DNA from: a virus
Direction: 5' to 3' (one strand)
IMG/VR virus record: IMGVR_UViG_3300025030_000050
Span: 1-64,000 of that record
DNA length: 64,000 nt
In this document: piece after piece, positions 23,093 through 32,394 of the stretch
Position numbering within the stretch: position 1 is the first letter of the stretch
How the letters are laid out: every line of letters starts with the position of its first letter
Translations under genes and position numbers: made by a program
Notes under the pieces: model-generated
Databases searched by the model: none
Told to the model about the DNA's origin: nothing
Seen by the model: only the letters and a program-made list of their open reading frames with translations

Positions 23093-26000
23093 ATGTTAAC
23101 AAAAAAAATAAATAACTTTTGTCATCTTCATACCCATAATATGTTTAGCTTGCTCGATGGAATGGGGAGTTCTGATCAGTGGGCAGAACAAGCAAAAAAT
23201 TTAGGCTTTAAATATCTGGCAATTACAAATCACTCAAATATTGATGGATTGATTAAACATCAACTGTCTTGTGAAAAATATAAAATAAGCTCAATCCTAG
23301 GTGTAGAATTTTATATTGTTCCAAATCCAGAAATAAAAGAAAAAGGAGATAAGAGAGGACATTTAACGGTTTGGATTAAGGACGAAATAGGCTTCCAGAA
23401 CGTGTGTAAAATGCTTAGTAGGGCTAATTTATATTTTTTCTATCATAGACCTAGAATAGGCTACGATATGTTTTTAGAACACTGTCAAGGCTTGTGTGTT
23501 GGGACTGCTTGTTCTGCTTCGTTTTTGCATTTAGAAAATGGAATAGATTTTTTAAAAGATATTCATCAAAAGATTGGGTCGGATCTATATCTTGAAGTAA
23601 TGCCTCACAATTATGAAGATCAATTTAAAACAAACAAACTCTGTCTTAGTCTGAACAAAGAACTAGATATTAAATTAATTGCGACACAAGATGCCCATTA
23701 TATTTTAAAAGAAGATTGGGAATCTCATGATGTATTGCTTGCCTGCCAAACTAAAAAGAAAATGAGTGACCCAGATAGGTGGCAGTTTAATGGCAAAGAT
23801 TTTTATCTTTGTGAACCAAAATATTATAAACAAAAATTTATTTCTCAAAATATACTTAGTCAAGAAGAAATAAATCAGGCAATGCAAAATACGATTGAAG
23901 TTGCTGAGAAATGTAAAGATTTTAAAATTAAAAAGAAAAAAATTATTTTGCCTATTCCTCCTCAATTTGAAGGGAAAGATGAAGAAGAAATAATTAGACA
24001 ATTATGCGATATCGGATTTAAAGATAAGTTTGAAACAGTTACTGATGAATATAAGAATAGATTTGAATACGAACTGTCTGTAATTAAAGATTTTGAAGTT
24101 ATAAAATATTTTCTTATTGTTTATGATTTAGTAAATTGGTGTAAGAAAAATAATATTTTGACTGGACCAGGGAGAGGAAGTAGCGCGGGTTGCTTGATTA
24201 GTTATTTGCTTGGTATTACAAAGGTAGATCCTATAAAATATGGTCTTTTATTTGAACGGTTTCTGAACCCAGGCAGAAAAGGCGCGATGCCTGACGTGGA
24301 TCTGGACTTCGAAGACATTAAACGAAATCAAGTAGTCACGTATTTAAAAGATATTTATGGACAAAATAATATAGCAGGCATTTCTACGTTTTTAAAAATA
24401 GAAGATAAAGGTGCTGTTAAAGAAGTTTCAAGGGCATTTGATGTCCCATTAGTTGATGCTGAAAAATTTACTAAAGTAATTGTTGATACAGTTGAGAATG
24501 GGTTATTGACTGAAGAAGGCCGGGGTTTTAATCAAAAATACCCACAAGTAGTTAAACATGTTTTAAAATTAAAAGGAACATATAAATCATATGGGAGACA
24601 TGCTTCAGCTTCATTAGTTAGCCCTGTAGATTTGATGTTGGGGACACGTACTGCTCTTTCAGAAAGAAATGACCAATTAGTAGCTTCCTTTGATGGTAAT
24701 GACTGTGAATATCAAGGGTTGGTTAAACTTGATATCTTGGGTTTGAGCACATTAAGTGTTATTTCAATGTGTTTGGAATTGATTAAACAAAATCATGATA
24801 AAAATATAAATCTGGAGAAATTAAATTTAGAAGATAAAGTAATTTATAAAGAACTTTCTAAAGGACATACTGTAGGATGTTTCCAAGTATCAGCTTGGGC
24901 GTTATCGAATCTTATTAAAGAGATGGGTGTTTCTAATATAAAACAAATTTCTGATGCGGTTGCTGCTGTACGCCCTGGAGCTTTTAATTCAGGTGCAACA
25001 GCAAGGTATATTGAAAGAAAACGTGGTAAAAAATGGGATAAAAAACACCCAATATATGAAGAAATTACGAAAGAAACTTTTGGTGTTGTTTTATTCCAAG
25101 AACAAGTAATTCAGATTATTAATAAAATTGCTGGGTTATCTTTAACTGTTGGTGATAAAATTCGTAAAATAATCGCCAAGAAGCGTGATATAAAAGAATT
25201 CGAACAGTACAAAGATATTTTTGTAAAAGGGTGTTTAGAACAAAAGACATTTGATGAAAGAGAAGCTTTGGAATTTTGGCATGAGCTTGAATACCATTCG
25301 GATTATTCTTTTAATTTATCACATTCTCTATCATATTCAATAGTTACGTACTGGACTGCTTGGTTAAGACAATATTATCCAAGCGAATTTATTTGTGCAG
25401 CTCTTACTTTTGGAGGAGAAAGTGAAAAATATCACTTAATTCAAGAAACACAACGTCTTAATTTAGTTATTGTTCCACCTAAAATAAATACGTCAGATGT
25501 GCAGAATTGGGTAGTTAAGGGAAAAAGGTTGTATGTACCTTTCAAAGAGTGTAAGGGAATCGGGCCTAAAGCATTAGAAACAATAGAAAAATATAAAAAT
25601 TCAGGTAAAGCCGGTTTTTTCACAGATGATAAACCCGTCATAAAAGGAAAGTTAAAAACAATCCTTGACGATATAGGCGCATTTGATGAGTCATTGCCGG
25701 ACTCAATTGATGATTATTTTGATATAGGTGTTTCATTAAATCCCGAATTTAAATATAAGAAATTATTTAAATTATTTAAAGACGCAAAAAATTATAAAAT
25801 AAACGATTTGTTGAGTGGAGACGTTATTAATGAATATTTTGGTAGGGAAATTCAGAGTAAAATATCGCCAACCAAGGGGTTGATCAGTTGTAGTGAATGC
25901 GGCTTAAGATCTAAATGTGAAAAACCTGAAACAACTAAGCTTGGAAATTATAATATTTTAATTGTTAACGAATATCCGAACTGGAAAGACGTTGAAAATA

Positions 26001-26389
26001 ACAATTATTTATTTAAAGAACTTAATAAGTACGGATTCCAAAGCGATGATTTTTTTGTCACAAACCTTGTCAAATGTAGTGGCAGCAAGCCCGGTCATAA
26101 AGAAGGTCAGATTTGTGGTAATAAATGGCTGAGACAAGAAATTGAAAATATTAAACCATTTATTGTCTTGACATTAGGTGCAAAAAATGTTAAGTTCTTT
26201 ACAGGTGATGAACAAGGGGTGGTTAGAAGGTCAGGAACCTGTGAGTGGAATGAAGAATATGGTTGTTTCATGTTTTATTCTATTTCACCAAGCCTGGCCC
26301 TGTGGCAACCAGAAAATTTCAAAAAGTTGTTTAAGGAAAGTATTAAAAAGTTTGCTGATAAAGTCATAGATTTGGGAGGGTTCAAATGA
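23093..26389 (+). CDS. dnaE: DNA polymerase III alpha (C family) fused to a UDG-like domain
   Basis: 1098 aa. PHP domain at the N terminus (HLHTH at residues 11-15), then fingers/palm with GPGRGSSAG and PDVDLDF (catalytic D401 and D403). An HhH region follows at about 840. The usual DnaE C-terminal OB-fold and tau-binding parts are not visible. Instead residues about 930-1090 look like a family 4/5 uracil-DNA glycosylase: C933, C936 and C942 as iron-sulphur ligands, and VTNLVKC. Motif A (GEAPG in UDGs) is NEYPN (959-963) and motif B (HPS) is SPS (1065-1067), so catalysis is probably lost. Main replicative polymerase of this phage. Confidence 0.9.
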   Translation: MLTKKINNFCHLHTHNMFSLLDGMGSSDQWAEQAKNLGFKYLAITNHSNIDGLIKHQLSCEKYKISSILGVEFYIVPNPEIKEKGDKRGHLTVWIKDEIGFQNVCKMLSRANLYFFYHRPRIGYDMFLEHCQGLCVGTACSASFLHLENGIDFLKDIHQKIGSDLYLEVMPHNYEDQFKTNKLCLSLNKELDIKLIATQDAHYILKEDWESHDVLLACQTKKKMSDPDRWQFNGKDFYLCEPKYYKQKFISQNILSQEEINQAMQNTIEVAEKCKDFKIKKKKIILPIPPQFEGKDEEEIIRQLCDIGFKDKFETVTDEYKNRFEYELSVIKDFEVIKYFLIVYDLVNWCKKNNILTGPGRGSSAGCLISYLLGITKVDPIKYGLLFERFLNPGRKGAMPDVDLDFEDIKRNQVVTYLKDIYGQNNIAGISTFLKIEDKGAVKEVSRAFDVPLVDAEKFTKVIVDTVENGLLTEEGRGFNQKYPQVVKHVLKLKGTYKSYGRHASASLVSPVDLMLGTRTALSERNDQLVASFDGNDCEYQGLVKLDILGLSTLSVISMCLELIKQNHDKNINLEKLNLEDKVIYKELSKGHTVGCFQVSAWALSNLIKEMGVSNIKQISDAVAAVRPGAFNSGATARYIERKRGKKWDKKHPIYEEITKETFGVVLFQEQVIQIINKIAGLSLTVGDKIRKIIAKKRDIKEFEQYKDIFVKGCLEQKTFDEREALEFWHELEYHSDYSFNLSHSLSYSIVTYWTAWLRQYYPSEFICAALTFGGESEKYHLIQETQRLNLVIVPPKINTSDVQNWVVKGKRLYVPFKECKGIGPKALETIEKYKNSGKAGFFTDDKPVIKGKLKTILDDIGAFDESLPDSIDDYFDIGVSLNPEFKYKKLFKLFKDAKNYKINDLLSGDVINEYFGREIQSKISPTKGLISCSECGLRSKCEKPETTKLGNYNILIVNEYPNWKDVENNNYLFKELNKYGFQSDDFFVTNLVKCSGSKPGHKEGQICGNKWLRQEIENIKPFIVLTLGAKNVKFFTGDEQGVVRRSGTCEWNEEYGCFMFYSISPSLALWQPENFKKLFKESIKKFADKVIDLGGFK

Positions 26390-26709
26390 TTGGAACTGAA
26401 ATTTTTGATATTAATAAAATGCCGGAAAGACGGTTACACGCTAAGGCGGAGATAGTCCTTCAAGACCATCAACCAGTTGGTGCGGCCATAATGGAGATAA
26501 AAAGAAATATGGCGTTTAATTTGGTCCAAAAAATTTTAGAAGACAAGTCATTCTTTTGGAGTAACAGTAGGAAAATAGAAGGATATCCAGTGCTCGAATA
26601 TGGTGTTGATTGTATTGTTATGACAGAAGATGAATTTTTAAAAGTAAAACGCGATTCTTTTGAAAAAGGCATTAAACACGCATTAGGTTTTATGCCTATT
26701 GACAGATAG
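26386..26709 (+). CDS. hypothetical protein (107 aa)
   Basis: Overlaps the polymerase stop by ATGA, so translation is coupled to the polymerase. Compact alpha/beta protein; C terminus KGIKHALGFMPIDR. No family recognised. Confidence 0.65.
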   Translation: MIGTEIFDINKMPERRLHAKAEIVLQDHQPVGAAIMEIKRNMAFNLVQKILEDKSFFWSNSRKIEGYPVLEYGVDCIVMTEDEFLKVKRDSFEKGIKHALGFMPIDR

Positions 26710-26717
26710 GATAGTAT

Positions 26718-26993
26718 ATGACATTTGATTTAGATTATTATGATAAAATTAAGAAAGAAAAATTGGGTCCTTGTCCAATTTGTTTTGATTATATTAAGCC
26801 TTGTAGATGTAAATTGAATGAAGAAATCAATAGATTAAATTGCAATAATATTGCCTGTCATCAAGGCCGTGATATTTTAGACAGCATTTATGAGGCTATG
26901 CGTCAATTACCATGTAATGGGGTGCAGGCTATATTGTGTGGAGCGGCACAAGAAATTCAGGCATTGCGAGCAGATGAACAAAACGAGAGATAG
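26718..26993 (+). CDS. zinc-binding hypothetical protein (91 aa)
   Basis: CPIC, CRC and later Cys/His (ACH) residues suggest a zinc site, then a helical C terminus. The last codons and stop overlap the 5' acceptor strand of the tRNA-like element at 26984. Confidence 0.6.
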   Translation: MTFDLDYYDKIKKEKLGPCPICFDYIKPCRCKLNEEINRLNCNNIACHQGRDILDSIYEAMRQLPCNGVQAILCGAAQEIQALRADEQNER

Positions 26994-27055
26994 TTTAGGT
27001 GGACAGAACAGCCCTGGACGCAGGAGCGGCACTCGTTCGAGTCGGGTTCTCTCGA
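26984..27055 (+). tRNA. tRNA-like element, atypical anticodon arm, no encoded CCA
   Basis: Acceptor CGAGAGA/TCTCTCG pairs perfectly, T8-A9 are present, the D stem is GTTT/GAAC, and the T arm is ACTCG-TTCGAGT-CGGGT. The expected anticodon arm GCCCT-GGACGCA-GGAGC has a C-A mismatch, a T-G pair and G at position 33; standard numbering would give anticodon ACG (Arg). The 3' end is ATCA, not ACCA. Its 5' strand overlaps the stop of the upstream gene. Confidence 0.6.
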
Positions 27056-27074
27056 TCATTTTTTATAAATTAAG

Positions 27075-27112
27075 AAAAATAGATCAAAAATTGGCGAACT
27101 AGATCTATTTTT
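27075..27112. terminator. bidirectional terminator
   Basis: AAAAATAGATC (27075-27085) and GATCTATTTTT (27102-27112) are exact reverse complements with an A-run and T-run on either side. It ends the unit with the tRNA-like element. Confidence 0.65.
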
Positions 27113-27119
27113 AGGCAAT

Positions 27120-27128
27120 TGTTATAAT
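27120..27128 (+). promoter_or_regulatory. extended -10 promoter TGTTATAAT
   Basis: TG-T-TATAAT is a perfect extended -10. No good -35 box lies 17 bp upstream, as is usual for this class. Starts the transcript for the basic peptide at 27135; the -10 box ends 6 bases before its ATG, so it would be nearly leaderless. Confidence 0.6.
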
Positions 27129-27134
27129 GAAATT

Positions 27135-27233
27135 ATGCACAAGTCTCAATATGTGAAAAAGAAAAGACAAAGGATATTATTAGATAAAAAAAGAAAGCAA
27201 GTTAGGGTACAACGAAAAAAATATTTAAAGTAG
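27135..27233 (+). CDS. very basic microprotein (32 aa)
   Basis: About half of the residues are Lys or Arg (VKKKRQRILLDKKRKQVRVQ). Directly behind a terminator and an extended -10 promoter. It could bind nucleic acid. No Shine-Dalgarno site; leaderless start is possible. Confidence 0.45.
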   Translation: MHKSQYVKKKRQRILLDKKRKQVRVQRKKYLK

Positions 27234-27238
27234 GTAAT

Positions 27239-27478
27239 ATGAAAATTAAAGAAACCATCGAAAGAGAATGCTGTACACACAAAGATTTAAAAGAATATAA
27301 AGGGATTAAAAATAAAAATTTAATTGGCAGATCGTTGTTCTTTTGTATTTATTGCGGTCAGGCTTGGTTGGAAGTTAGAAAAATGGGTCCAGCAGGCAAT
27401 ATGGAAGATAATTTAGAGAAGATATGTCTAAATGATGACAAAATTTCTGAGAAAGGTGCAATTGGGGGTTGGAGATAG
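27239..27478 (+). CDS. zinc-ribbon-like protein (79 aa)
   Basis: ECCTH, then CIYCG form a Cys/His zinc site. Preceded by AAAGTAGGTAAT. No family name. Confidence 0.6.
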   Translation: MKIKETIERECCTHKDLKEYKGIKNKNLIGRSLFFCIYCGQAWLEVRKMGPAGNMEDNLEKICLNDDKISEKGAIGGWR

Positions 27479-27479
27479 T

Positions 27480-27722
27480 ATGGAAATATTAAATGAAAGA
27501 AAAAGCCCGTTTCAATGGTATTTATTTCTTCCAACAAATGGAAAAGATATCATTCTAAGATGCCCAAAATGTAAAAGAACGTTATTAGAGAAAAAGTGGC
27601 CTAAAGACCCAAAATCGGCAAAGTTTTGTGAAACCTTGTGTCCTAAATGTGATGATGGCGATTTTCACACAGAAGTGTTTTATGACGAACAAAATAATGT
27701 AATTGAGGTAGGAGATGATTAA
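27480..27722 (+). CDS. zinc-ribbon protein (80 aa)
   Basis: Start at 27480 after TTGGAGATAG. CPKCKR and CPKCDD form a classic zinc ribbon. Overlaps the next gene by 8 bp. Confidence 0.65.
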   Translation: MEILNERKSPFQWYLFLPTNGKDIILRCPKCKRTLLEKKWPKDPKSAKFCETLCPKCDDGDFHTEVFYDEQNNVIEVGDD

Positions 27723-27912
27723 AGACAAGAACTGGCAAGATGAATACCAACAAATGATTAAAGATTGTGAAAATAGAGAATCAAAGTTGAGTGAATGGGA
27801 AGAAAATTTTATTGACTCTCTTTATGATTGGATTGCAGACGATAAGATTCCAACATCTAAACAGGTTGAAAAACTAGAAAACATTTGGGAAAGAGTGACT
27901 CGAAATGGATAA
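27715..27912 (+). CDS. hypothetical helical protein (65 aa)
   Basis: Charged, helical; the part WEENFIDSLYDWIADDKIPTSKQVEKLENIWERV resembles the small helical domain found in many phage proteins with a zinc neighbour. Overlaps both neighbours. Confidence 0.65.
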   Translation: MIKDKNWQDEYQQMIKDCENRESKLSEWEENFIDSLYDWIADDKIPTSKQVEKLENIWERVTRNG

Positions 27913-28249
27913 ATTTTATCACAAATTTAAAGAGTTATTTAAAACTAAATTAGAAAGTTTCTGGTCTGTTGAAAATCCGCAAGACCAGATTTGGGTTATT
28001 AAATATAAAGGGAATATTGTTCAGCTACCATCTAAGAAATCGGCATGGAAGAAAATTGGTCACGCCAAGTCTGCGTTGCGTAACTGTTTTACCCCATTTT
28101 CTTTAAACGAAATTAATTTTAATTATAAATTCGATAACCCTATTGATGCAAGGAATCAAAGAGAAAAAGCTTATCAAGAATTATTAAATAGCGGTGACAT
28201 TGAATTTGTTAACGTCTTGGAGAAGAAATGGCAGTATACGAAATTATAA
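27905..28249 (+). CDS. hypothetical protein (114 aa)
   Basis: Overlaps the DNA ligase start by 22 bp. Beta-rich centre (IWVIKYKGNIVQLPSKKSAWKKIGHAKSALRN). No domain recognised. Confidence 0.65.
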   Translation: MDKFYHKFKELFKTKLESFWSVENPQDQIWVIKYKGNIVQLPSKKSAWKKIGHAKSALRNCFTPFSLNEINFNYKFDNPIDARNQREKAYQELLNSGDIEFVNVLEKKWQYTKL

Positions 28250-29517
28250 AACAGTTAGAAAACACGCCTTCAACTAACGACAAGCTAAAAATAATTGGAG
28301 AAAATAAAGATAATAATGACCTAAAAGACTTTTTCTATTATTGTCTTGCTCCAGAAATAGTTTATTATATTAAGAAAATTCCAGATTATGAACCAAATAA
28401 CCAAGTTTGCCTTTCTCTTTCAGAATGTATGAGCTCGCTAAAAACATTAGCTAATAGAGAGCATACGGGAAATGACGCAATTATTTTTTTGAAAGATATT
28501 TTGCAAAACACACATTATGAAAACGCCGATCTTATAGAAAGGATTATTAAGAAAGATCCAAATTGCAAAGTCGCTGTTTCTTCAGTCAATAAAATATGGC
28601 CGGGGCTAATTAAAGAATACCCCGTAGCTTTATGTGAAAGAAATACAGAGAAAAATAGGAAAAATATAGTCTTCCCAGCTTATAGCCAGTGCAAGGAAGA
28701 CGGAATGAGAGTCAATATTCACGTCAGGCCAGATAAAGTCGAATACAGGACAAGAAATGGCAAAGCCTTAGAATTTAATGATGAAGTAGATTTAATTTTC
28801 AAATCGCTTGGTTCTGGATTTGTATATGACGGTGAAGCCCTGGTAGTCGATAAAAATGATAATATCTTGCCTCGTAAAATTGGAAATGGTATTTTAAATA
28901 AAGCGGTAAAAAATACTATTTCTGAAAAAGAAAAAAATCAAGTAGTTTTCCATCTTTGGGATATGATAGATGTAAATAGCTTTTGGGACGGGAAATGTTA
29001 TAGAGAATATTCAACTAGGCTGAAGGAATTACAAAAGAGAGTAAATGGGGTAGGTAATAAAAGAGTCCAATGCATTGATAATTATGAAATTAACAGTTGG
29101 GAAGAAGCCAAAATTTTATTTCAGCAGCATCTTAATGATGGCAAAGAAGGGATTATTGTTAAAAACAAACTTTCTATTTGGGAAAATAAAAGACTTAAAG
29201 CCCATATTAAATTAAAGGCAGAAAATGACGCCGATCTTTTATGCGTAGGGGTGGAACCACATAGCAAAAATAAAGATATGATAGGTTCTCTTATTTTAGA
29301 AACAAGTTGTGGAAAGTTAAGAACAAGTTGTGGCAGTGGTTTAAAAGATAAAGATAGATTGTGTGAGGCTAAAACTTACCTTGACAAAATCATAGAAATC
29401 AAGTATAATGAGATCATTACTAAAGAAGGTGAGGACATTAAAAGTTTGTTTCTGCCTATATTTAAAAGAGTTAGATTAGATAAAGACAAAGCCAATAGCT
29501 TAGAGGAATTGAAATAG
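28228..29517 (+). CDS. ATP-dependent DNA ligase
   Basis: 429 aa. Motif I is KEDG with nucleophile K156, followed by RVN, motif III FVYDGEALV, motif IV KEGIIVKN and motif V IKLKA. A C-terminal OB-fold follows. Similar in size to T4-type ligases, with an N-terminal helical DNA-binding region of about 140 residues. Joins Okazaki fragments and repairs nicks. Its stop overlaps the GTG start of the phosphoesterase. Confidence 0.92.
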   Translation: MAVYEIIKQLENTPSTNDKLKIIGENKDNNDLKDFFYYCLAPEIVYYIKKIPDYEPNNQVCLSLSECMSSLKTLANREHTGNDAIIFLKDILQNTHYENADLIERIIKKDPNCKVAVSSVNKIWPGLIKEYPVALCERNTEKNRKNIVFPAYSQCKEDGMRVNIHVRPDKVEYRTRNGKALEFNDEVDLIFKSLGSGFVYDGEALVVDKNDNILPRKIGNGILNKAVKNTISEKEKNQVVFHLWDMIDVNSFWDGKCYREYSTRLKELQKRVNGVGNKRVQCIDNYEINSWEEAKILFQQHLNDGKEGIIVKNKLSIWENKRLKAHIKLKAENDADLLCVGVEPHSKNKDMIGSLILETSCGKLRTSCGSGLKDKDRLCEAKTYLDKIIEIKYNEIITKEGEDIKSLFLPIFKRVRLDKDKANSLEELK

Positions 29518-30026
29518 TGTATTTTTTCACAGCAGATGAGCATTATGGTCATTTTAATGCTATCAGACATTCCAACCGCCCATTTGATACTGTTGAAGAG
29601 ATGGGTGATAAGATAATCGCCAATCACAATGAAGTTGTAAAAGATAATGATTTTGTCATTCATTTAGGTGATTTTACTTTAAAAGATAAGTTTAGCGCGA
29701 TGTCGTATATCAATAGATTAAATGGATCTAATATATTTTTACGGGGTAGTCATGATAAGTGGATGGACAAAACATATCATGAAATTTGGGAAAAGACAAT
29801 CAATGGACAAAAGATTGTAGCCTGCCATTATGCAATGCGAGTATGGGCGGCTTCACATTACAATTCATGGCACATTTATGGACATTCGCATGGTCGATTA
29901 AAATCAGAAGGTAAGTCTTATGATGTAGGAGTAGACAATAACAATTTTTATCCCGTTAGCTTTGATCAATTAAAAGAAATAATGGCTGGCAAGCCCGATA
30001 ATATTAATTTATTAAAAAGGAATTGA
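29517..30026 (+). CDS. calcineurin-like phosphoesterase (169 aa), GTG start
   Basis: GTG at 29517 overlaps the ligase stop. Metal motifs: ADEHYGH (D and H near the N terminus), GDFTL, GSHDKW in place of GNHD, CHYAM and GHSHGR. The Asn to Ser exchange in GNHD may change activity. Resembles small phage phosphoesterases next to ligases, which suggests nucleic-acid end processing, unproven. Confidence 0.85.
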   Translation: MYFFTADEHYGHFNAIRHSNRPFDTVEEMGDKIIANHNEVVKDNDFVIHLGDFTLKDKFSAMSYINRLNGSNIFLRGSHDKWMDKTYHEIWEKTINGQKIVACHYAMRVWAASHYNSWHIYGHSHGRLKSEGKSYDVGVDNNNFYPVSFDQLKEIMAGKPDNINLLKRN

Positions 30027-30027
30027 A

Positions 30028-32187
30028 ATGAACAGATATCTAAAAATTCAAGACAACTTGTTTCTTGTCCAGGAAGAAATTACAGTAAAAAAGGTTAAAA
30101 AAGACTCTAGACCTACAAATCATATTTTTATTTATGATAGGTCTGGTTCAATGTCTGGGCTTTTAAAGTCTCTTACAGAAGACTTGATTCAAAGATGCAA
30201 ACAAATTCCGGTTGGTAGTACAATTAGCATAGGTTGGTTTAGTTCAGAGAATAATTTTAATTTTATTCTAAAAGGGTTTAAAATTTCAGCAGAAAATGAT
30301 TACAATATTCTTGAAAACGCTATTAGGAAGAATAACACAACTATTGGCCTGACCTGTTTCTCTGAAATTCTAAACGAAACTGCCGATAACGTAATTAATG
30401 ATTTGTCTGTATTTTCAGATAGGTTTGCATTGACATTTTTTACTGATGGATATCCTGTAGTTAGTAATTATAGTAAAGAAAAACAAGATATATTCAGGGC
30501 AATTGAAAAACTTGAGAAAGTTTTAACGGGTTCTCTTCTTGTGGGGTATGGGAATTATTACAACAAAGAACTAATGTCAGAAATGGCAGAACAATTGGGA
30601 GGTTGTTTAGTTCACAGCAGTGATTTGCCGTCTTTTGGAATTGCTGTTGACGATTTTATCACAAGCGTAAAAACAGCAGATAATAAGATTAAAGTCTTAG
30701 TCAGTGAAAAAAGGGGAGATATTTATTTTGGTATTAATGATTCAAATGTAAATATTTATACTCCACGAGAAGGAATCATTAAATTTGCTCCAACAAAGAA
30801 AGGCAAAAATTATTTATATTCAATTGTAAGCACAGAACCTGGTAATGCAGAACTTGTTAAGTTAAGTGATGGTGAAGTAGGAAAAAATACGAAAATTGAA
30901 GCCTTTATTAAAGGCGTTTATGCCGCAGCTTATATATTGGTTCAAAAAACTAAGATTGGCGACTGTCTTGAAATCTTGAATAAGCTTGGAGACAAGGCGA
31001 TTGTAGACGTAGTCGCTAATTCTTTTACCAATGATGAATATGGCAAAGCCGAGAAAAGAATTGCAGATTGTGTAAAATCAGCAAATAAGAGATTTTTGAA
31101 AGGACGAGATGTAAATTATTTGCCTGCTAAAGACGCATTTTGTGTGCTCGATCTTATTGATTTGTTGTGCAATGACCGAGACGCTTATTTTTATCCCAGA
31201 CATGAAGGGTTTGTTTATAATAAAATTGGTGTATCCTCTGTTCCAAAAGATGGATATCCAGAATTTGTTGCGGATAAAGATAATAAATGCAGTTTTTCTC
31301 AAATTGTTTGGAATAAAGACAAGCTCAATCTATCTGTTTTGATGAAACTTAATGGTGTTGTAAAACTTAAAAAAGATTATAAAAAATTTGGATTCGCTTT
31401 TAATATGTTCCCTACCTTTGTATGGCGAAATTATACAATTGTTAGAGATGGTTTTAAAAATGTTAAAGCAATTCCTGTTTCATTCTCTGAACAAACTTTT
31501 AATAAGCTGAAAACTGAGGGTTTGATTAATGAAAATGAAAAATATTCCGACAAGGTTTATGTTCTTGATCTAGCCAATATTCCCGTAATGAATGCAAGCA
31601 TTGCAGAAAACAATACTTCAGCTAAACAATTGTTTGAATTGTCCTGGCTTTCTCTTAATCAGAAAGCCAGTCTTAAAGTATATAAATATTTGCGGGACGT
31701 TCTTTCTCCCGAAAAACAAGTTAGTGAATTTGATGGTTGGAATGAAAAACAGGTGCAATATCTTAACGATCTTTGCATTACAGAAAAAGGCTACTCTCCT
31801 CCTGTAGACAAAATCGAACCTACTGATTTTTATTATACTAAAGAGTTTAAAATCAGTATTAAGAAATTTAGTTCTTTGCCGAAAGTAACTGATGTTTTGA
31901 CTAAGATGAAAAATAAAAAGCCGTTGACTGCGAGTGAAGAGCTTTTTACAATTCCTTTGACTAGATACAATGAAATTGGCAAAAACCAACTAGAATGGCT
32001 TGATAAAAATATTAAAGAACTTACTAAAGAAAACAGAGCCGTTGACAGCAATATCCAAAGGATCAAATTTGCTGTAGTTCTTGGTAATCAATGGTTTGAT
32101 GAGTTTGATAATAGAGATGAATGTGATATGGAGTTGGATAGTGTAATGTTTAGTATCAAGCTTGACACTAAAAAGGTTGAGGTATAA
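30028..32187 (+). CDS. VWA-domain protein (719 aa)
   Basis: von Willebrand A domain in residues about 25-215 with the metal-ion-dependent adhesion site DRSGS at 37-41, a Thr in the next loop and TDG at about 146. The remaining 500 residues have no recognised domain. Such proteins in large phages are abundant but of unknown function; interaction with an AAA chaperone is common in cells, but no MoxR ATPase lies nearby. Starts one base after the phosphoesterase stop. Confidence 0.8.
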   Translation: MNRYLKIQDNLFLVQEEITVKKVKKDSRPTNHIFIYDRSGSMSGLLKSLTEDLIQRCKQIPVGSTISIGWFSSENNFNFILKGFKISAENDYNILENAIRKNNTTIGLTCFSEILNETADNVINDLSVFSDRFALTFFTDGYPVVSNYSKEKQDIFRAIEKLEKVLTGSLLVGYGNYYNKELMSEMAEQLGGCLVHSSDLPSFGIAVDDFITSVKTADNKIKVLVSEKRGDIYFGINDSNVNIYTPREGIIKFAPTKKGKNYLYSIVSTEPGNAELVKLSDGEVGKNTKIEAFIKGVYAAAYILVQKTKIGDCLEILNKLGDKAIVDVVANSFTNDEYGKAEKRIADCVKSANKRFLKGRDVNYLPAKDAFCVLDLIDLLCNDRDAYFYPRHEGFVYNKIGVSSVPKDGYPEFVADKDNKCSFSQIVWNKDKLNLSVLMKLNGVVKLKKDYKKFGFAFNMFPTFVWRNYTIVRDGFKNVKAIPVSFSEQTFNKLKTEGLINENEKYSDKVYVLDLANIPVMNASIAENNTSAKQLFELSWLSLNQKASLKVYKYLRDVLSPEKQVSEFDGWNEKQVQYLNDLCITEKGYSPPVDKIEPTDFYYTKEFKISIKKFSSLPKVTDVLTKMKNKKPLTASEELFTIPLTRYNEIGKNQLEWLDKNIKELTKENRAVDSNIQRIKFAVVLGNQWFDEFDNRDECDMELDSVMFSIKLDTKKVEV

Positions 32188-32226
32188 GTTTTATTTAATT
32201 ACAAATTTATCAGTAAAGGGGACCAA

Positions 32227-32394
32227 ATGTATATTTACAAAGTAATGAAGACATACAAATATACAGAATATGTGGAAGTCGAAGCAAATAACGCCGACGA
32301 AGCCGAAGATATAGCGGCTTCGACTGACGGAGAAAATAACAATGACGATTTTTTATATGATTGCAAAGCGATAAGCAAAACTGAAATATCATGA
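32227..32394 (+). CDS. small DpnD/PcfM-like protein (55 aa)
   Basis: Frame MYIYKVMKTYKYTEYVEVEA then NADEAEDIA, a pattern of beta strand plus a helix typical of the DpnD/PcfM-like fold. AAAGGGGACC precedes the ATG. Overlaps the next gene by ATGA. Supersedes a minus-strand frame at 32210-32392. Confidence 0.6.
   Translation: MYIYKVMKTYKYTEYVEVEANNADEAEDIAASTDGENNNDDFLYDCKAISKTEIS

Noticed and set aside
32210-32392. 60-residue minus-strand frame
   Set aside because: The plus-strand gene 32227-32394 has a good ribosome site and coupled overlap; the minus frame is its shadow.
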